From an uncultured Mucilaginibacter sp. (GTDB lineage Bacteria > Bacteroidota > Bacteroidia > Sphingobacteriales > Sphingobacteriaceae), in contig CAIWRU010000098.1 of the NCBI GenBank assembly GCA_903915155.1, positions 1 to 41,992 of the forward strand: DNA of 41,992 bases. The letters are read 5' to 3'. A program made the translations under genes and the position numbers. Shown piece by piece: positions 25,264 through 34,838 of the stretch (the first letter of the stretch is position 1; each line of letters starts with the position of its first letter). Under the pieces are notes generated by a model, which worked only from the letters and a program-made list of their open reading frames with translations, was not told the DNA's origin and ran no database searches.

Positions 25264-26184
25264 TCAGGCCGCGTTGCTTTTTAAGTTAGGCGAATTCTGT
25301 TGTTCTTGATATTCCCGCTGCAAAGTCCTTGCTGTTTGTGTACTGCCATCATGGCTCCAGCCGGGTGGGTTGAAGAAATATTTTAGTTTGGTTTTAAAGT
25401 TTGGCGCCTGTTTAACATCGCGCAATAAGGCTTTCCATTCGTGGAAGAGAATATTTGCCGGGTCGGTATCTTCCGGTTGATGGGTGAGGCCGTATTTAAT
25501 GGGCTCGGGCAGATTTTCTTCGCGGAAGGTGCCGAATAGCCTGTCCCATATAATAAGTACCATGCCCATATTTTTATCAAGATAAGGCACATTGGAGGCA
25601 TGGTGCACACGGTGATGCGATGGTGTTACAAATAAATAACCGTACCATTTAGGCAGGGGCACATTATACTGCGTGTGTACTATGTTGCCATAAAGCTGGG
25701 TAACAAGGTAAGCGTACAATATATCTATAGCACTAAAGCCTATTAAAGCAAGTGGTAAATAAAAGAATACCCGGTACAATGGTTCAAAAACAGTGGAACG
25801 GAATCCGGTGGTTAAGTTAAAATGCTCGGATGAATGGTGCGTAACGTGCACGGCCCAAAACACGCGCGAATAATGCCCTACATAATGCAGCACCCAATAC
25901 AGGAAATCCTGTAGGATGATAAGTACAGTCCAATAGATCCATGCATTTTTTATCTCAAAGAAACGATAACGCCATGTAAAGTCAAGAATAAAAAAGGTAG
26001 CGAATTTTACGACGAGATTTATTATAAAAGCGAGTGAGGTAAGATAAAGATTGGTAATTGTATCACGCTTTTCATAATATTTACGGTCCTCGCGGTAGCT
26101 TAACCACATTTCAGCAAGGGTAAGCACTATCAATAGCCCTATCAGGATTATAACTGCTTGTTCCCTGTGATCTAAATGGGGCAT
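25264..26184 (-). CDS. Sterol desaturase / fatty acid hydroxylase family protein
   Basis: A 306-residue membrane di-iron oxygenase of the sterol desaturase/fatty-acid hydroxylase superfamily. Several hydrophobic helices occupy residues 10-190. The histidine clusters that hold the iron pair are seen in order: HYVGH, HVTHHSSEHFN and HRVHHASN. It likely hydroxylates or desaturates a membrane lipid. The gene begins 3 bases after aroB, in the S4-aroB-desaturase operon. The link with the shikimate pathway is not obvious and may be only co-transcription. Confidence 0.9.
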   Translation of the reverse strand: MPHLDHREQAVIILIGLLIVLTLAEMWLSYREDRKYYEKRDTITNLYLTSLAFIINLVVKFATFFILDFTWRYRFFEIKNAWIYWTVLIILQDFLYWVLHYVGHYSRVFWAVHVTHHSSEHFNLTTGFRSTVFEPLYRVFFYLPLALIGFSAIDILYAYLVTQLYGNIVHTQYNVPLPKWYGYLFVTPSHHRVHHASNVPYLDKNMGMVLIIWDRLFGTFREENLPEPIKYGLTHQPEDTDPANILFHEWKALLRDVKQAPNFKTKLKYFFNPPGWSHDGSTQTARTLQREYQEQQNSPNLKSNAA

Positions 26185-26187
26185 TTT

Positions 26188-27255
26188 TTATAGTGTTGCG
26201 TAATACCTTAAACTATCGCAAAGTTCGTCTTCTGTACAAATATTGTCAATACTGTAATGGCCTATTTTTTTCAGCAGGGTGCAATTTATTTTGCCATTTT
26301 GGTTCTTTTTATCCTTTTGCATCAGGCTGAACAGTTCAGCGTTCCATGATTCTTCTAAATGATATTTAGGATACAGGCGTGTGATCACCTCCACTATTTC
26401 GTTCAGATCGGCTTCGCTCATGCCAATTTTTTTGTGCGATAGCCATGCTTCGCATATCATCCCTATCGCAATGGCCTCGCCGTGGGTGATATTTTTACCG
26501 CCATCATGCAATAGCGAATAAGTTTCGACAGCGTGACCAATAGTGTGCCCGAAATTGAGGCTTTTGCGGATACCCATTTCTTTTGGGTCCTCAATTACTA
26601 CTTCGTTCTTTATCTCAACCGACCGGTAAACCAATTCGGCTGTTGGGCGCGAGAGGTCGCTGTTTTTTAGCTGGTTCCAGTAATCAGCATCGCATATTAA
26701 ACCATGCTTAAGCATCTCGGCCAAACCTGATAGTATTTGGCGTTGTGGCAGTGATTTTAAAAAATCATACTCAATAAATACCGCTTTTGGTTGTGCGAAG
26801 GTGCCGATGATATTTTTTATACTATCGATATCGATCCCTGTTTTGCCACCTACTGACGCATCAACCTGTGACAGCAGGGTAGTGGGTACGTGTACAAAGT
26901 CAATACCGCGTTTAAAGGTAGATGCTGCAAAACCGCCCAGATCGCTGATAACACCACCGCCAAGGTTTATCATAAGGCTTTGGCGGTCGGCGCCAAAATC
27001 TATCAGCATTTTCCATATGCCTATACAAAAATCAATATCCTTGCTTTCTTCGCCGGCATTTATCTCAATCAGGTCAAAATTAGTTATGCCTGCATCGTTC
27101 AATAATTGTTGAACGGCAGGCAGACAATGCTGCGCGGTATTTTCATCGGTCAGGATAAAAAACCGTGAATAGTTTCCTTGCTTTACAAAATTTACAAGCT
27201 GTGCAATGCTATTATTAAAGTATATAGGGTAATTTATGCTCTGAATATTGTCCAT
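26188..27255 (-). CDS. aroB: 3-dehydroquinate synthase
   Basis: A 355-residue 3-dehydroquinate synthase, step two of the shikimate pathway, which cyclises DAHP with NAD+ and a divalent metal. NAD-binding MINLGGGVISDLGGFAAS and DASVGGKTGID are present; metal ligands come from LSGLAEMLKHGLI, NFGHTIGHAVE and THGEAIAIGM. It lies 4 bases after the S4-domain gene and 3 bases before the desaturase, away from the main aromatic operon, so it is probably regulated separately from the pheA attenuator. Confidence 0.97.
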   Translation of the reverse strand: MDNIQSINYPIYFNNSIAQLVNFVKQGNYSRFFILTDENTAQHCLPAVQQLLNDAGITNFDLIEINAGEESKDIDFCIGIWKMLIDFGADRQSLMINLGGGVISDLGGFAASTFKRGIDFVHVPTTLLSQVDASVGGKTGIDIDSIKNIIGTFAQPKAVFIEYDFLKSLPQRQILSGLAEMLKHGLICDADYWNQLKNSDLSRPTAELVYRSVEIKNEVVIEDPKEMGIRKSLNFGHTIGHAVETYSLLHDGGKNITHGEAIAIGMICEAWLSHKKIGMSEADLNEIVEVITRLYPKYHLEESWNAELFSLMQKDKKNQNGKINCTLLKKIGHYSIDNICTEDELCDSLRYYATL

Positions 27256-27259
27256 ATAA

Positions 27260-27466
27260 TTAAATCACCACGATCTTGTTGTTCCTGAATTCAATCACAT
27301 CGCCTTTTCTTACTTTCAGGCGTTTGCGGTAATCAACCTGGCCATTATATTTCACTTCGCCCTCAGTTACAACTATTTGCGCCTCGCCGCCGGTTTGCAC
27401 CAGGTTGGCTGCTTTTAGTAATTGTATGAGCGGAATGTAGTCGCCTGTTACTTTAAATTCGATCAT
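27260..27466 (-). CDS. S4-domain RNA-binding protein (YbcJ-like)
   Basis: A 68-residue protein consisting of one S4 domain: YIPLIQLLKAANLVQTGGEAQIVVTEGEVKYNGQVDYRKRLKVRKGDVIEF. It resembles E. coli YbcJ, a small RNA-binding protein of unclear role. It is the first gene of the S4-aroB-desaturase operon. TATTTTTG (27481-27474 on the minus strand) matches the TAnnTTTG -7 element only a few bases before the start, which would give a very short leader. Confidence 0.85.
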   Translation of the reverse strand: MIEFKVTGDYIPLIQLLKAANLVQTGGEAQIVVTEGEVKYNGQVDYRKRLKVRKGDVIEFRNNKIVVI

Positions 27467-27534
27467 GGAGCGGCAAAAATAAACTATTCAAAGAATAATG
27501 AGTTATGTTACGTTGTAATTTATAATATTTGTAA

Positions 27535-28737
27535 ATGCTTTCGAACGTAACTGACCTCAAAGCAGCCCCAGTATCCAAACTCTCGTTTGAAGATACCGAG
27601 GTCGCTTTTCGACATGCAACCAACTTTGAGCTTAAACGCGCATATTGGTTGTTCAGGATCATTAATGTTAATTTTTTAGTTAAGATAGGTCCTCCCATTA
27701 CCAACTTCGCCATTAAAATTGGCCTGCCCATCAAGGGGCTGATAAAAGCCACCATATTTAAACACTTTTGCGGCGGTGAAACCATCACCGAATGTGACCA
27801 CACCATTAAGAATCTTTATAAGGGTGGCGTAGGCACCATTCTAGATTATTCGATAGAGGGCGAGGAAGATGAACTGGTGTTTGATAGTACCCGCGATGAG
27901 ATCATCCGCACCATTGAACGTGCCACGGGCGATAAGGCTGTACCTATTACTGTATTTAAGGTTACGGGTGTGGGCCGTTTTTCATTATTGGAGAAACTTG
28001 ATGAGGGCGCCGCGCTTACACCTGTTGAACAAACAGAGTGGGAAAAAGTACAAGCACGTGTTTTTGCTATTTGCGATAAGGCTTATAAGAATAGTATCCC
28101 GGTGATGATTGATGCCGAGGAAACCTGGATACAAAAAACAATAGACCAGTTGGCTATTGATATGATGGTGAACTTTAACAAGGAAAAGGCTATTGTTTAT
28201 AACACCTACCAAATGTACCGCCATGATAAACTTGCATCGATAAAAGCAGACTATGAATTGGCTGTTGCAGGCGGCTTTATTTTAGGTGCTAAAATTGTGC
28301 GCGGCGCTTATATGGAAAAGGAACGCAAACGGGCTGCTGAGAAAGGCTACCCATCGCCCATACAGCCTACTAAAGAGGCCGCCGATAACGATTATGATGC
28401 TTCGCTAAGATTTTGTGTAGAACATATTGAACATGTAGCTATTGTTGCCGGTACACATAATGAAGAAAGTTGCCGGTTACTCGCAAGCTTGCTGAACGAA
28501 AAACACATAGACCCGCAGAACCCGCATGTATATTTTTCGCAATTGTTGGGTATGAGCGATAACCTGAGTTTTAACTTGGCTAATGCCAAATATAACGTAG
28601 TTAAGTATGTGCCTTACGGGCCAATAAAGGCGGTGTTGCCTTACCTCTTCCGCCGGGCACAGGAGAATACGGCCATCGCAGGGCAGATGAGCAGGGAATT
28701 GAGTTTGATTGTGAGGGAAAGGAAGAGGAGAGGGTGA
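27535..28737 (+). CDS. Proline dehydrogenase
   Basis: A 400-residue monofunctional proline dehydrogenase with a beta/alpha-barrel that oxidises proline to pyrroline-5-carboxylate with FAD and passes electrons to the quinone pool. Supporting stretches: YKGGVGTILDYSIEG, VMIDAEETWIQ, KIVRGAYMEKERKRA, VAGTHNEES, and the C-terminal YVPYGPIKAVLPYLFRRAQENTAI with the RRxxEN substrate-binding motif. There is no fused pyrroline-5-carboxylate dehydrogenase, as usual for Bacteroidota. It is divergent from the S4-aroB operon with a 68-base gap, and the downstream region carries repeats. Confidence 0.93.
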   Translation: MLSNVTDLKAAPVSKLSFEDTEVAFRHATNFELKRAYWLFRIINVNFLVKIGPPITNFAIKIGLPIKGLIKATIFKHFCGGETITECDHTIKNLYKGGVGTILDYSIEGEEDELVFDSTRDEIIRTIERATGDKAVPITVFKVTGVGRFSLLEKLDEGAALTPVEQTEWEKVQARVFAICDKAYKNSIPVMIDAEETWIQKTIDQLAIDMMVNFNKEKAIVYNTYQMYRHDKLASIKADYELAVAGGFILGAKIVRGAYMEKERKRAAEKGYPSPIQPTKEAADNDYDASLRFCVEHIEHVAIVAGTHNEESCRLLASLLNEKHIDPQNPHVYFSQLLGMSDNLSFNLANAKYNVVKYVPYGPIKAVLPYLFRRAQENTAIAGQMSRELSLIVRERKRRG

Positions 28738-28785
28738 ACCAGGATTTAACGGATCTTTAAGATTTACAGGATATATATAAATTTT

Positions 28786-28858
28786 TGTCATTGCGAGCGA
28801 TAGCGTGGCAATCGCGAACTATGCAGAATTCGCGATTGCTTCGTCGTCCCTCCTCGCA
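28786..28858. repeat. Dispersed palindrome, GTCATTGCGAG family, truncated
   Basis: Inner arms GCAATCGCGAA (28808-28818) and TTCGCGATTGC (28829-28839) are perfect inverted repeats. The left end reads TGTCATTGCGAG; the right end should finish with its complement but breaks off after CTCGCA, just before the stop of the converging amidohydrolase gene. The preceding bases (28737-28780, GAACCAGGATTTAACGGA...) resemble one half of the repeat at 37854-37946. Confidence 0.6.
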
Positions 28859-28864
28859 TAAAAA

Positions 28865-31800
28865 TTAATTTCCATCAGGCAAACTTATCATGCCGCCTTT
28901 GCTCATTTGCCAGTAGAAGTGCAGGCGCGGTTTTTCACGGTTACCTATTTCGTTCATGGAATCTGTATCGTATAGCCGACCGTTTACCATTACATATTTT
29001 ATCCGTTCGCTGTTGCGTATTTCTTCAAGCGGGTTGTCGTTCAGCACTACCAGGTCCGCTAGTTTGCCAACTTCAATTGAGCCTATTTCTTTATCCAGGC
29101 CTAAATAGGCTGCACCGTTTAAGGTTGCGGCGCGGATAACTTCCATAGGCGACATACCGCCCTGTGCCAGCATCCACATTTCCCAATGCGCACCAAGGCC
29201 CTGCAACTGTCCGTTGGAACCGAGGTTAATCTTTGTGCCGCCGTCGGCTATTTGCTTTACAGAGCGCGAAACATCAATATGGCCGTAATCGCCGTATTCG
29301 GAGGTACTCCTTCGGCGCGAACGCGCGTCAATTATATATTGCGGGGTGAAATTCAGCAGGTATTCGTTTTTCCAAACATCCAGCCTGTCGTACCAATAGT
29401 TTTCGCCAAATTGAGTTCCCTGGCTCACTATCAATTCGGGTGTATAGGCTGTTTTGCTGCTGTTCCACAGTGTTTTCACATCTTTGTATACGGGCCAAAC
29501 AGGCACGTTATGTTCAATGCCGGTGTAGCCGTCGAGGATCATGTTCATGTCTGGGAAAAGTGTTGAGCCTTCTTCTGGCAGCACTTCCATTTGCAGTTCG
29601 CGTGCTGCTGCTATTATCTGCTGCCGTTCATCGCGGCGGGGCTGGTCGGTACTTTCAACGGTGAAAATACCTTCGGCTTTCAACCTGCGCAGGTTTGAGC
29701 GGGCATCCTCCAAACTATTGATCACCGCTTTTGAGTCATCGTCAGTATCATACAAAATGGTGCCGGCAACATATACCCGGGGGCCTACCATATTGCCGGC
29801 CTTTACCATTTCGGCCTGGCTCAGTGCCATTTCGGTGTTGGTTGAAGGGTCGTGTACCGTGGTTATTCCGTAGGCCAGGTTAGCATAATAGTTCCAGTCC
29901 TGCTGGGGCGAGATTCCGCCTGAGGCGGGATGTAAATGGGCGTGAACGTCAACAATCCCCGGCATTATGGTTTTGCCTGCAAGGTCGAATATTTTGGCAT
30001 CGGCAGGTATCTGTGTATCGGCCGCATTACCTATTGCGGCAATTTTATTTTGATCGATAATGATAGTGCCATGCTCAATTACTTCGTCGCCTTTCATAGT
30101 AATGATGCGGACATTCTTGAGTGCTATTTTACCTGTGGGTACATCGGTTTTTAGTTTCAGGTTAATGTCGATGCCGGCTGTATCAGTTGCGCTTGCATTA
30201 AAGGCATTGGTAATATCCCTGCTGTAATAGCGCGGACCGAGCGTCCACATTATTTTCTGGCCGTCCTTGCTCCAATGCAGGCAGGTGCCTGCGTCGCGGG
30301 TTATTTTTGTAAGGGGGATGGTTTTATTGTTGGCTGAAAGTTCCTGCGCATTGCCTATGCCAACCATGGGGGTGATGTAGCAGTTAAAGAACTCGGTAAA
30401 GGCCATCCATTTACCATCGGGGCTGGGCATAAACTGCGTTGCATAATCAGATGTGTACAGCATTTTTTGGTTCGCGCCGGTGGTGTCCATCACCATAAAG
30501 CTTTTTTTGCCATCGGTGATGCTTTGGTAATAGATTTTTGCATCGTTGGCGGTAAATTGAGCGTCGGTGCCGTTGCTAACCACCAGTTTGGGCGTACCGC
30601 CTGTAGCCGGGATGGTGTAAATGCCGGGGTTCTCGCCAAAATCAAAGCCAGATACATCGTTCCCTGTGCCTTTGCTGTATATTATTTTATCGCCTTTGGC
30701 CGAAAAACGTGGCGTATAATAATAGCCTTTTTCGGATGTGAGGCGGGTTACGAGGTGAGTGGTAAGATCAACTTTATTTATTGATGCCTTTAATTCGTCG
30801 GTCCAATCTATGTAGATCAATGATTTACCATCGGGACTAAAAGCAGGTGCGTATTCCAGGTCGTTAGTGGCTGTAATACGGTGGGGGATACTGTCGGGTA
30901 AAATTTTAGTGTAGATGTAACCCGCGGCATTAAAGGCCACCATTTTGCCATCGGGCGAAGTAGTGAGATGACGTATCATTTTTGCAGCAAAGTTATCGGT
31001 ATACACTTTTTGCTGGTAATGCAGCGCCTCGGTTATGTTTTGGGTTGTTGCAACTTCAAATGGTATAGGTGTTGTGTTGAGGCTGGCAACTTCAAGGCTC
31101 CAAATCTTGCCTTTGACATAAAATACAATGTTTTTACTATCGGGTGTCCAGCTAAAGTTAGGGTAAACGCCAAATATGGCCCATGTTTCCTGCTGATCGC
31201 GCGATAAGTCGTCATACACAGGCCATTCTTCGCCAGTGTTGATATTGCGCAAATACAGTACAGTTTTAAGGCGCACACGTTTTACAAAAGCCATTAGTTT
31301 ACCATCCGGCGATAATTGCGGGCGGCAGGCCCCGCCTGTGCCATGCGATACGATATTTACCTCGCCTGTTTCGCGGTTAAGGCGCTTTATGGCGTAGATG
31401 CCTTTGTTGGGATCGGGATTAGGGCCGGGCATTACGTTTTCGCTCCAATACACATATTTGCCATCAGGTGATACTACGGGTTCGCCCGCATCCTGCTCGT
31501 CATTTTTGAGTTTGGTGAGTTGTATGCCGTCGCCGCCTGTGCGGTTGTACAGCCACATTTCACCAGCGCCCTGGTTGTGTATGCCTATAAAGTGCTTGCG
31601 TGCCACCAGGTACTGGCCATCGGGTGTCCATGCTGCGTTATTGAGCAGGGCGTAAGTTTCTTTGGTAATAGAATGTTTGTCACCGCCGTCGGCATTCATT
31701 ACCCAAATATTATCGCCGCCTTCTTTATCGCTGGTGTATGAAATAAGCTTACCATCGGGACTGAACCTTGGCTGCACTTCCCATGCCTTGCCGCCAGCAA

Positions 31801-32029
31801 GCAAACTTGCCTTGCCGCCCGTAATGGGCATGCTATAAATATCGCCCAATAAGTCGAACACAATGGTTTTACCGTCAGGACTTACATCCACGTCAATCCA
31901 CGTACCTTCATCGGTAGTAATAGTTACTTTTTTTGAAGGGCCCGGCGGGTTATCGATATTCCATTTTTGGGCATTGGCGAGGGCGGTAGTAAATAACAGT
32001 AATATAATAGTAGTATATATAATCTTCAT
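28865..32029 (-). CDS. Exported TolB-like beta-propeller / amidohydrolase
   Basis: A 1054-residue secreted protein. A signal peptide (residues 1-20, TTIILLLFTTALANA) comes first. A TolB/WD40-like propeller follows (about 30-610) with many repeats of the form SPDGKxIxF/Y, for example DVSPDGKTIVFD, RFSPDGKLISYTS and VVSPDGKYVYWS. An amidohydrolase domain takes the rest (about 645-1035): GIVDVHAHLHP with metal-binding His pair, YGITTVHDPST, and the end segment LGLDKEIGSIEVGKLADLVVLNDNP. It probably hydrolyses a peptide-like or cyclic amide substrate in the periplasm, with the propeller as a docking or oligomer domain; the substrate is unknown. It is monocistronic. Confidence 0.9.
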   Translation of the reverse strand: MKIIYTTIILLLFTTALANAQKWNIDNPPGPSKKVTITTDEGTWIDVDVSPDGKTIVFDLLGDIYSMPITGGKASLLAGGKAWEVQPRFSPDGKLISYTSDKEGGDNIWVMNADGGDKHSITKETYALLNNAAWTPDGQYLVARKHFIGIHNQGAGEMWLYNRTGGDGIQLTKLKNDEQDAGEPVVSPDGKYVYWSENVMPGPNPDPNKGIYAIKRLNRETGEVNIVSHGTGGACRPQLSPDGKLMAFVKRVRLKTVLYLRNINTGEEWPVYDDLSRDQQETWAIFGVYPNFSWTPDSKNIVFYVKGKIWSLEVASLNTTPIPFEVATTQNITEALHYQQKVYTDNFAAKMIRHLTTSPDGKMVAFNAAGYIYTKILPDSIPHRITATNDLEYAPAFSPDGKSLIYIDWTDELKASINKVDLTTHLVTRLTSEKGYYYTPRFSAKGDKIIYSKGTGNDVSGFDFGENPGIYTIPATGGTPKLVVSNGTDAQFTANDAKIYYQSITDGKKSFMVMDTTGANQKMLYTSDYATQFMPSPDGKWMAFTEFFNCYITPMVGIGNAQELSANNKTIPLTKITRDAGTCLHWSKDGQKIMWTLGPRYYSRDITNAFNASATDTAGIDINLKLKTDVPTGKIALKNVRIITMKGDEVIEHGTIIIDQNKIAAIGNAADTQIPADAKIFDLAGKTIMPGIVDVHAHLHPASGGISPQQDWNYYANLAYGITTVHDPSTNTEMALSQAEMVKAGNMVGPRVYVAGTILYDTDDDSKAVINSLEDARSNLRRLKAEGIFTVESTDQPRRDERQQIIAAARELQMEVLPEEGSTLFPDMNMILDGYTGIEHNVPVWPVYKDVKTLWNSSKTAYTPELIVSQGTQFGENYWYDRLDVWKNEYLLNFTPQYIIDARSRRRSTSEYGDYGHIDVSRSVKQIADGGTKINLGSNGQLQGLGAHWEMWMLAQGGMSPMEVIRAATLNGAAYLGLDKEIGSIEVGKLADLVVLNDNPLEEIRNSERIKYVMVNGRLYDTDSMNEIGNREKPRLHFYWQMSKGGMISLPDGN

Positions 32030-32361
32030 TATGAGCAGTTGTTTGTGGTTGCAAATGTAAAACTATTGAGGGATATAGAAGGTTTGGCGATTGTCAGAAT
32101 TAAGCAGGGGCAGATAGGGCATAATAGTGATAGCGTTTGTTTCTTAAGTTTCGGATTTTTTATAACGGGGATTTTGGTTAATAATTGTTTTTGAGATGTT
32201 GCCTGTGAGGACACAGGCAAAGGGATGTATTTCAAATTTCGGGAATTGGAATGGGAAAAGTGGTGACACTATTTTTCAGTAATTCACACTCTGCTGCCGC
32301 AAGCGTCTCGCTTGCGACAGAGGAAGAAAAATTATATATTTGATACTAAACATTATCACGT
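32030..32361. other. Intergenic region between amidohydrolase and lipoprotein genes
   Basis: This 332-base stretch lies between divergent genes and must hold both promoters. I see a GC-rich 8-bp palindrome (CGCAAGCG-TCT-CGCTTGCG, 32298-32316) and a promoter for the lipoprotein. The remainder is AT-rich and shows no gene. Confidence 0.5.
32312..32342 (+). promoter_or_regulatory. Promoter for the small lipoprotein gene
   Basis: TTG (32312-32314) and TATATTTG (32335-32342) are spaced by 20 bases, a full match to the -7 consensus TAnnTTTG. The start codon follows 19 bases later. The -33 element lies inside the right arm of the palindrome at 32298-32316. Confidence 0.5.
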
Positions 32362-32820
32362 ATGAAGAAACTTTTATATTTGGTCTTTATAACAGTAGTC
32401 GCAACTGCTTGCTCAAAAAATCAGCCAACACCTATAACCAGTATTTCAGTTGTTGGAAAATGGACATTTGTGAGTGATTCGTTGAAGGATTTTGAAAACG
32501 GCGTAGCTACAGGTGCCAAATATAGTTTGCGGGTTGATACGCATCCGTTTTTTCAGTTTAATGTAGACTCAACAGGTGTTGTGAATTATAATGGGCTTTG
32601 GCCTGAAGATTCATTTTTCTTCACTTACGCAATGAGTGCAAAAACAATTAAATTAGATTATCCTGGTCGTTCACCTTCGTTCGTTTCAGATACAGATATA
32701 ATTTATAATGTCACAATATTAAATGCTACTAAAACCGACCTTTTTATAGTAATTGATGCTGTCGGCAATCCAAATAATTTTGATGAAAAGGAATTTATTC
32801 ATTTGATCAAATCGTCCTAA
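32362..32820 (+). CDS. Small lipoprotein, lipocalin-like
   Basis: A 152-residue lipoprotein. The N terminus KKLLYLVFITVVATAC has a lipobox ending at Cys17, so the mature protein would be lipid-anchored in the cell envelope. The next part, SISVVGKWTFVSDSLKDFENG, and the strand-rich remainder fit the lipocalin-like domains common in Bacteroidota surface lipoproteins, but no exact family is recognised. Codon use is AT-richer than in its neighbours. It is transcribed alone and ends 89 bases before recQ. Confidence 0.7.
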   Translation: MKKLLYLVFITVVATACSKNQPTPITSISVVGKWTFVSDSLKDFENGVATGAKYSLRVDTHPFFQFNVDSTGVVNYNGLWPEDSFFFTYAMSAKTIKLDYPGRSPSFVSDTDIIYNVTILNATKTDLFIVIDAVGNPNNFDEKEFIHLIKSS

Positions 32821-32909
32821 CACCACGCTTGCAGTAGCAAAAGACAAAAAGTCGAGTAAAAGTTTATAGCAAACTATTCCCGCAATTTGATAGTTTTGGT
32901 AGCAACGCT

Positions 32910-34802
32910 ATGACCATACAGGAAATCCTTAAACAGTATTGGAACCACGACGCTTTCAGGCCGATGCAGCAGGAGATCATCCAGTCGGTATTGCTGGGGC
33001 ATGATACTTTGGCGCTGTTGCCAACGGGTGGAGGTAAGTCGGTATGTTTCCAGGTTCCTGCTTTGGCTAAGGAGGGGATATGCATTGTGGTGTCGCCGTT
33101 GATAGCCCTGATGAAGGACCAGGTGGAGAATTTGAAGGCGAAGGGGATAGATGCGGCGCAGGTAGTATCGGGCATGAGTAAGCGCGAGATAGACCTGGCG
33201 CTGGATAATTGTATTTACGGGGCTGTTAAGTTTTTGTATTTATCGCCCGAGCGGCTGTTGTCCGAGCTGGTGCGCGAGCGCATTAAATACATGAACGTGA
33301 ATTTAATAGCGGTGGATGAGGCGCATTGTATTTCGCAGTGGGGGTATGATTTCAGGCCGCCATATCTGCACGTTGCCGATCTGAGGGAGTTACATCCCGA
33401 TGTACCGGTACTGGCGCTAACCGCTACGGCCACCGCTGAAGTGAGGGTGGATATACAGCAAAAGCTAAGGTTTAAAAATCCTAACGTATTCCAGAAAAGT
33501 TTTGAGCGGAAGAACATCAGCTATGCTGTATTGAACGAAGAAAACAAGAGCCGTAAGTTGCTGGATATTGCCAATGGCGTAAAGGGCTGCGGTATTGTAT
33601 ATGTGCGCAGCCGTAAAGAAACTGTTGAGATAGCGAAGTATTATAACGATAACGGCATCCACGCCGATTATTACCACGGGGGGCTGCCAACGGGCGAACG
33701 TGGCAGCAGGCAGGATAATTGGGTGAATAACCGCACCCGCATCATTGTAGCTACCAATGCCTTCGGGATGGGGATAGATAAGCCCGACGTTAGGTTTGTG
33801 ATACACAAGGATATGCCCGAAAGTTTGGAGGCGTATTACCAGGAGGCTGGTCGCGCAGGGCGCGATGAGCATAAGGCTTACGCTGTTTTGCTGTATAGCC
33901 CGGCAGATAGATATAAAGAAGAGAAAAAATTCGAACTTAACTTTCCGCCCATTGAGGAAATAAAGAAGGTTTATCATGCACTGGGCAGTTATTATCAATT
34001 GGCATATGGCACAGGTGAGGGTGTAAGCTTCGATCTTGATATCGGCGATTTTTGCAGCAGGTATAGCCTCGATCCCATTAAGACCTTAAGCTCGCTTAAA
34101 TTTTTGGAGCAGGATGAGTATTTGTCGTTTAACGAGAGCGTGTTTTTGCCGTCGCGGTTCAGGTTCGAGGTAATGAACGAGCAATTGTATAATTTCCAGA
34201 TACAGAACAGCGGCTGGGATCCGTTCATTAAAACTTTGCTGAGATCTTACGGCGGGGCGTTTGAGAATTACGTGCGCCTGCGTGAGTTTGATTTGGCGCG
34301 GCGCACCAATATGAGTACGCAGCAAGTTATTGACGGACTGAAGCAACTACAGGAATACGGCATACTGAATTACCTGCCGCAAACCGATCATCCACAGGTA
34401 ACCTATTTAAGGCCGCGGATGAAGGATAACGAGCTGCATATTAATAAACGATTGATAGAAGAGCGCAAAGCAAATTATCGCCAAAAAATAGAGGCTGTTT
34501 TTGCCTATGCCACCCATAAAAAATGCCGCAGCCAGATGTTGCTGGCTTATTTTGACGAAACCAACGCCCCCAAATGTGGTATTTGTGATATATGCCTTGC
34601 CGAAAAGCGTCAGCGCAACGCCGCCGAGATAGGCGATGCGATAACCAACGAGATAGTGGAATTGCTGAGTGTATCATCAATGGATATTGGGGAGTTGGTT
34701 ACTTCGCTTAAAAGCGGTGTGGAAAAGGAGCGGATGGAGACGATACGGTTGCTGCTGGATGCGGGGAAATTGAAGACGGATGGGATGGTGTATTATCTGT
34801 AG
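32910..34802 (+). CDS. recQ: RecQ-family ATP-dependent DNA helicase
   Basis: A 630-residue RecQ helicase that unwinds DNA 3'-5' during recombination and repair. Helicase motifs: AFRPMQQEII, Walker A LLPTGGGKS (38-44), DEAH box VDEAHCISQWGYDFRPPY (136-139 for DEAH), ALTATAT and the later GMGIDKPDVRFVIH and QEAGRAGRDEHKAY. The RQC zinc site is shown by KKCRSQMLLAYF and CGICDIC. The HRDC domain of E. coli RecQ is absent; instead a short winged-helix-like tail (IVELLSVSSMDIGELVTSLK) ends the protein. Many Bacteroidota carry such a shorter RecQ, and a second copy elsewhere is common. Confidence 0.93.
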   Translation: MTIQEILKQYWNHDAFRPMQQEIIQSVLLGHDTLALLPTGGGKSVCFQVPALAKEGICIVVSPLIALMKDQVENLKAKGIDAAQVVSGMSKREIDLALDNCIYGAVKFLYLSPERLLSELVRERIKYMNVNLIAVDEAHCISQWGYDFRPPYLHVADLRELHPDVPVLALTATATAEVRVDIQQKLRFKNPNVFQKSFERKNISYAVLNEENKSRKLLDIANGVKGCGIVYVRSRKETVEIAKYYNDNGIHADYYHGGLPTGERGSRQDNWVNNRTRIIVATNAFGMGIDKPDVRFVIHKDMPESLEAYYQEAGRAGRDEHKAYAVLLYSPADRYKEEKKFELNFPPIEEIKKVYHALGSYYQLAYGTGEGVSFDLDIGDFCSRYSLDPIKTLSSLKFLEQDEYLSFNESVFLPSRFRFEVMNEQLYNFQIQNSGWDPFIKTLLRSYGGAFENYVRLREFDLARRTNMSTQQVIDGLKQLQEYGILNYLPQTDHPQVTYLRPRMKDNELHINKRLIEERKANYRQKIEAVFAYATHKKCRSQMLLAYFDETNAPKCGICDICLAEKRQRNAAEIGDAITNEIVELLSVSSMDIGELVTSLKSGVEKERMETIRLLLDAGKLKTDGMVYYL

Positions 34803-34838
34803 CAGTTTACCTATCGCTTCGAATCGCTACGCTATGTG

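Noticed and set aside
27453-27806. 117-residue reading frame on the minus strand
   Set aside because: It overlaps the start of proline dehydrogenase and the S4 gene on the other strand, and its residues show no family or sensible hydrophobic pattern.
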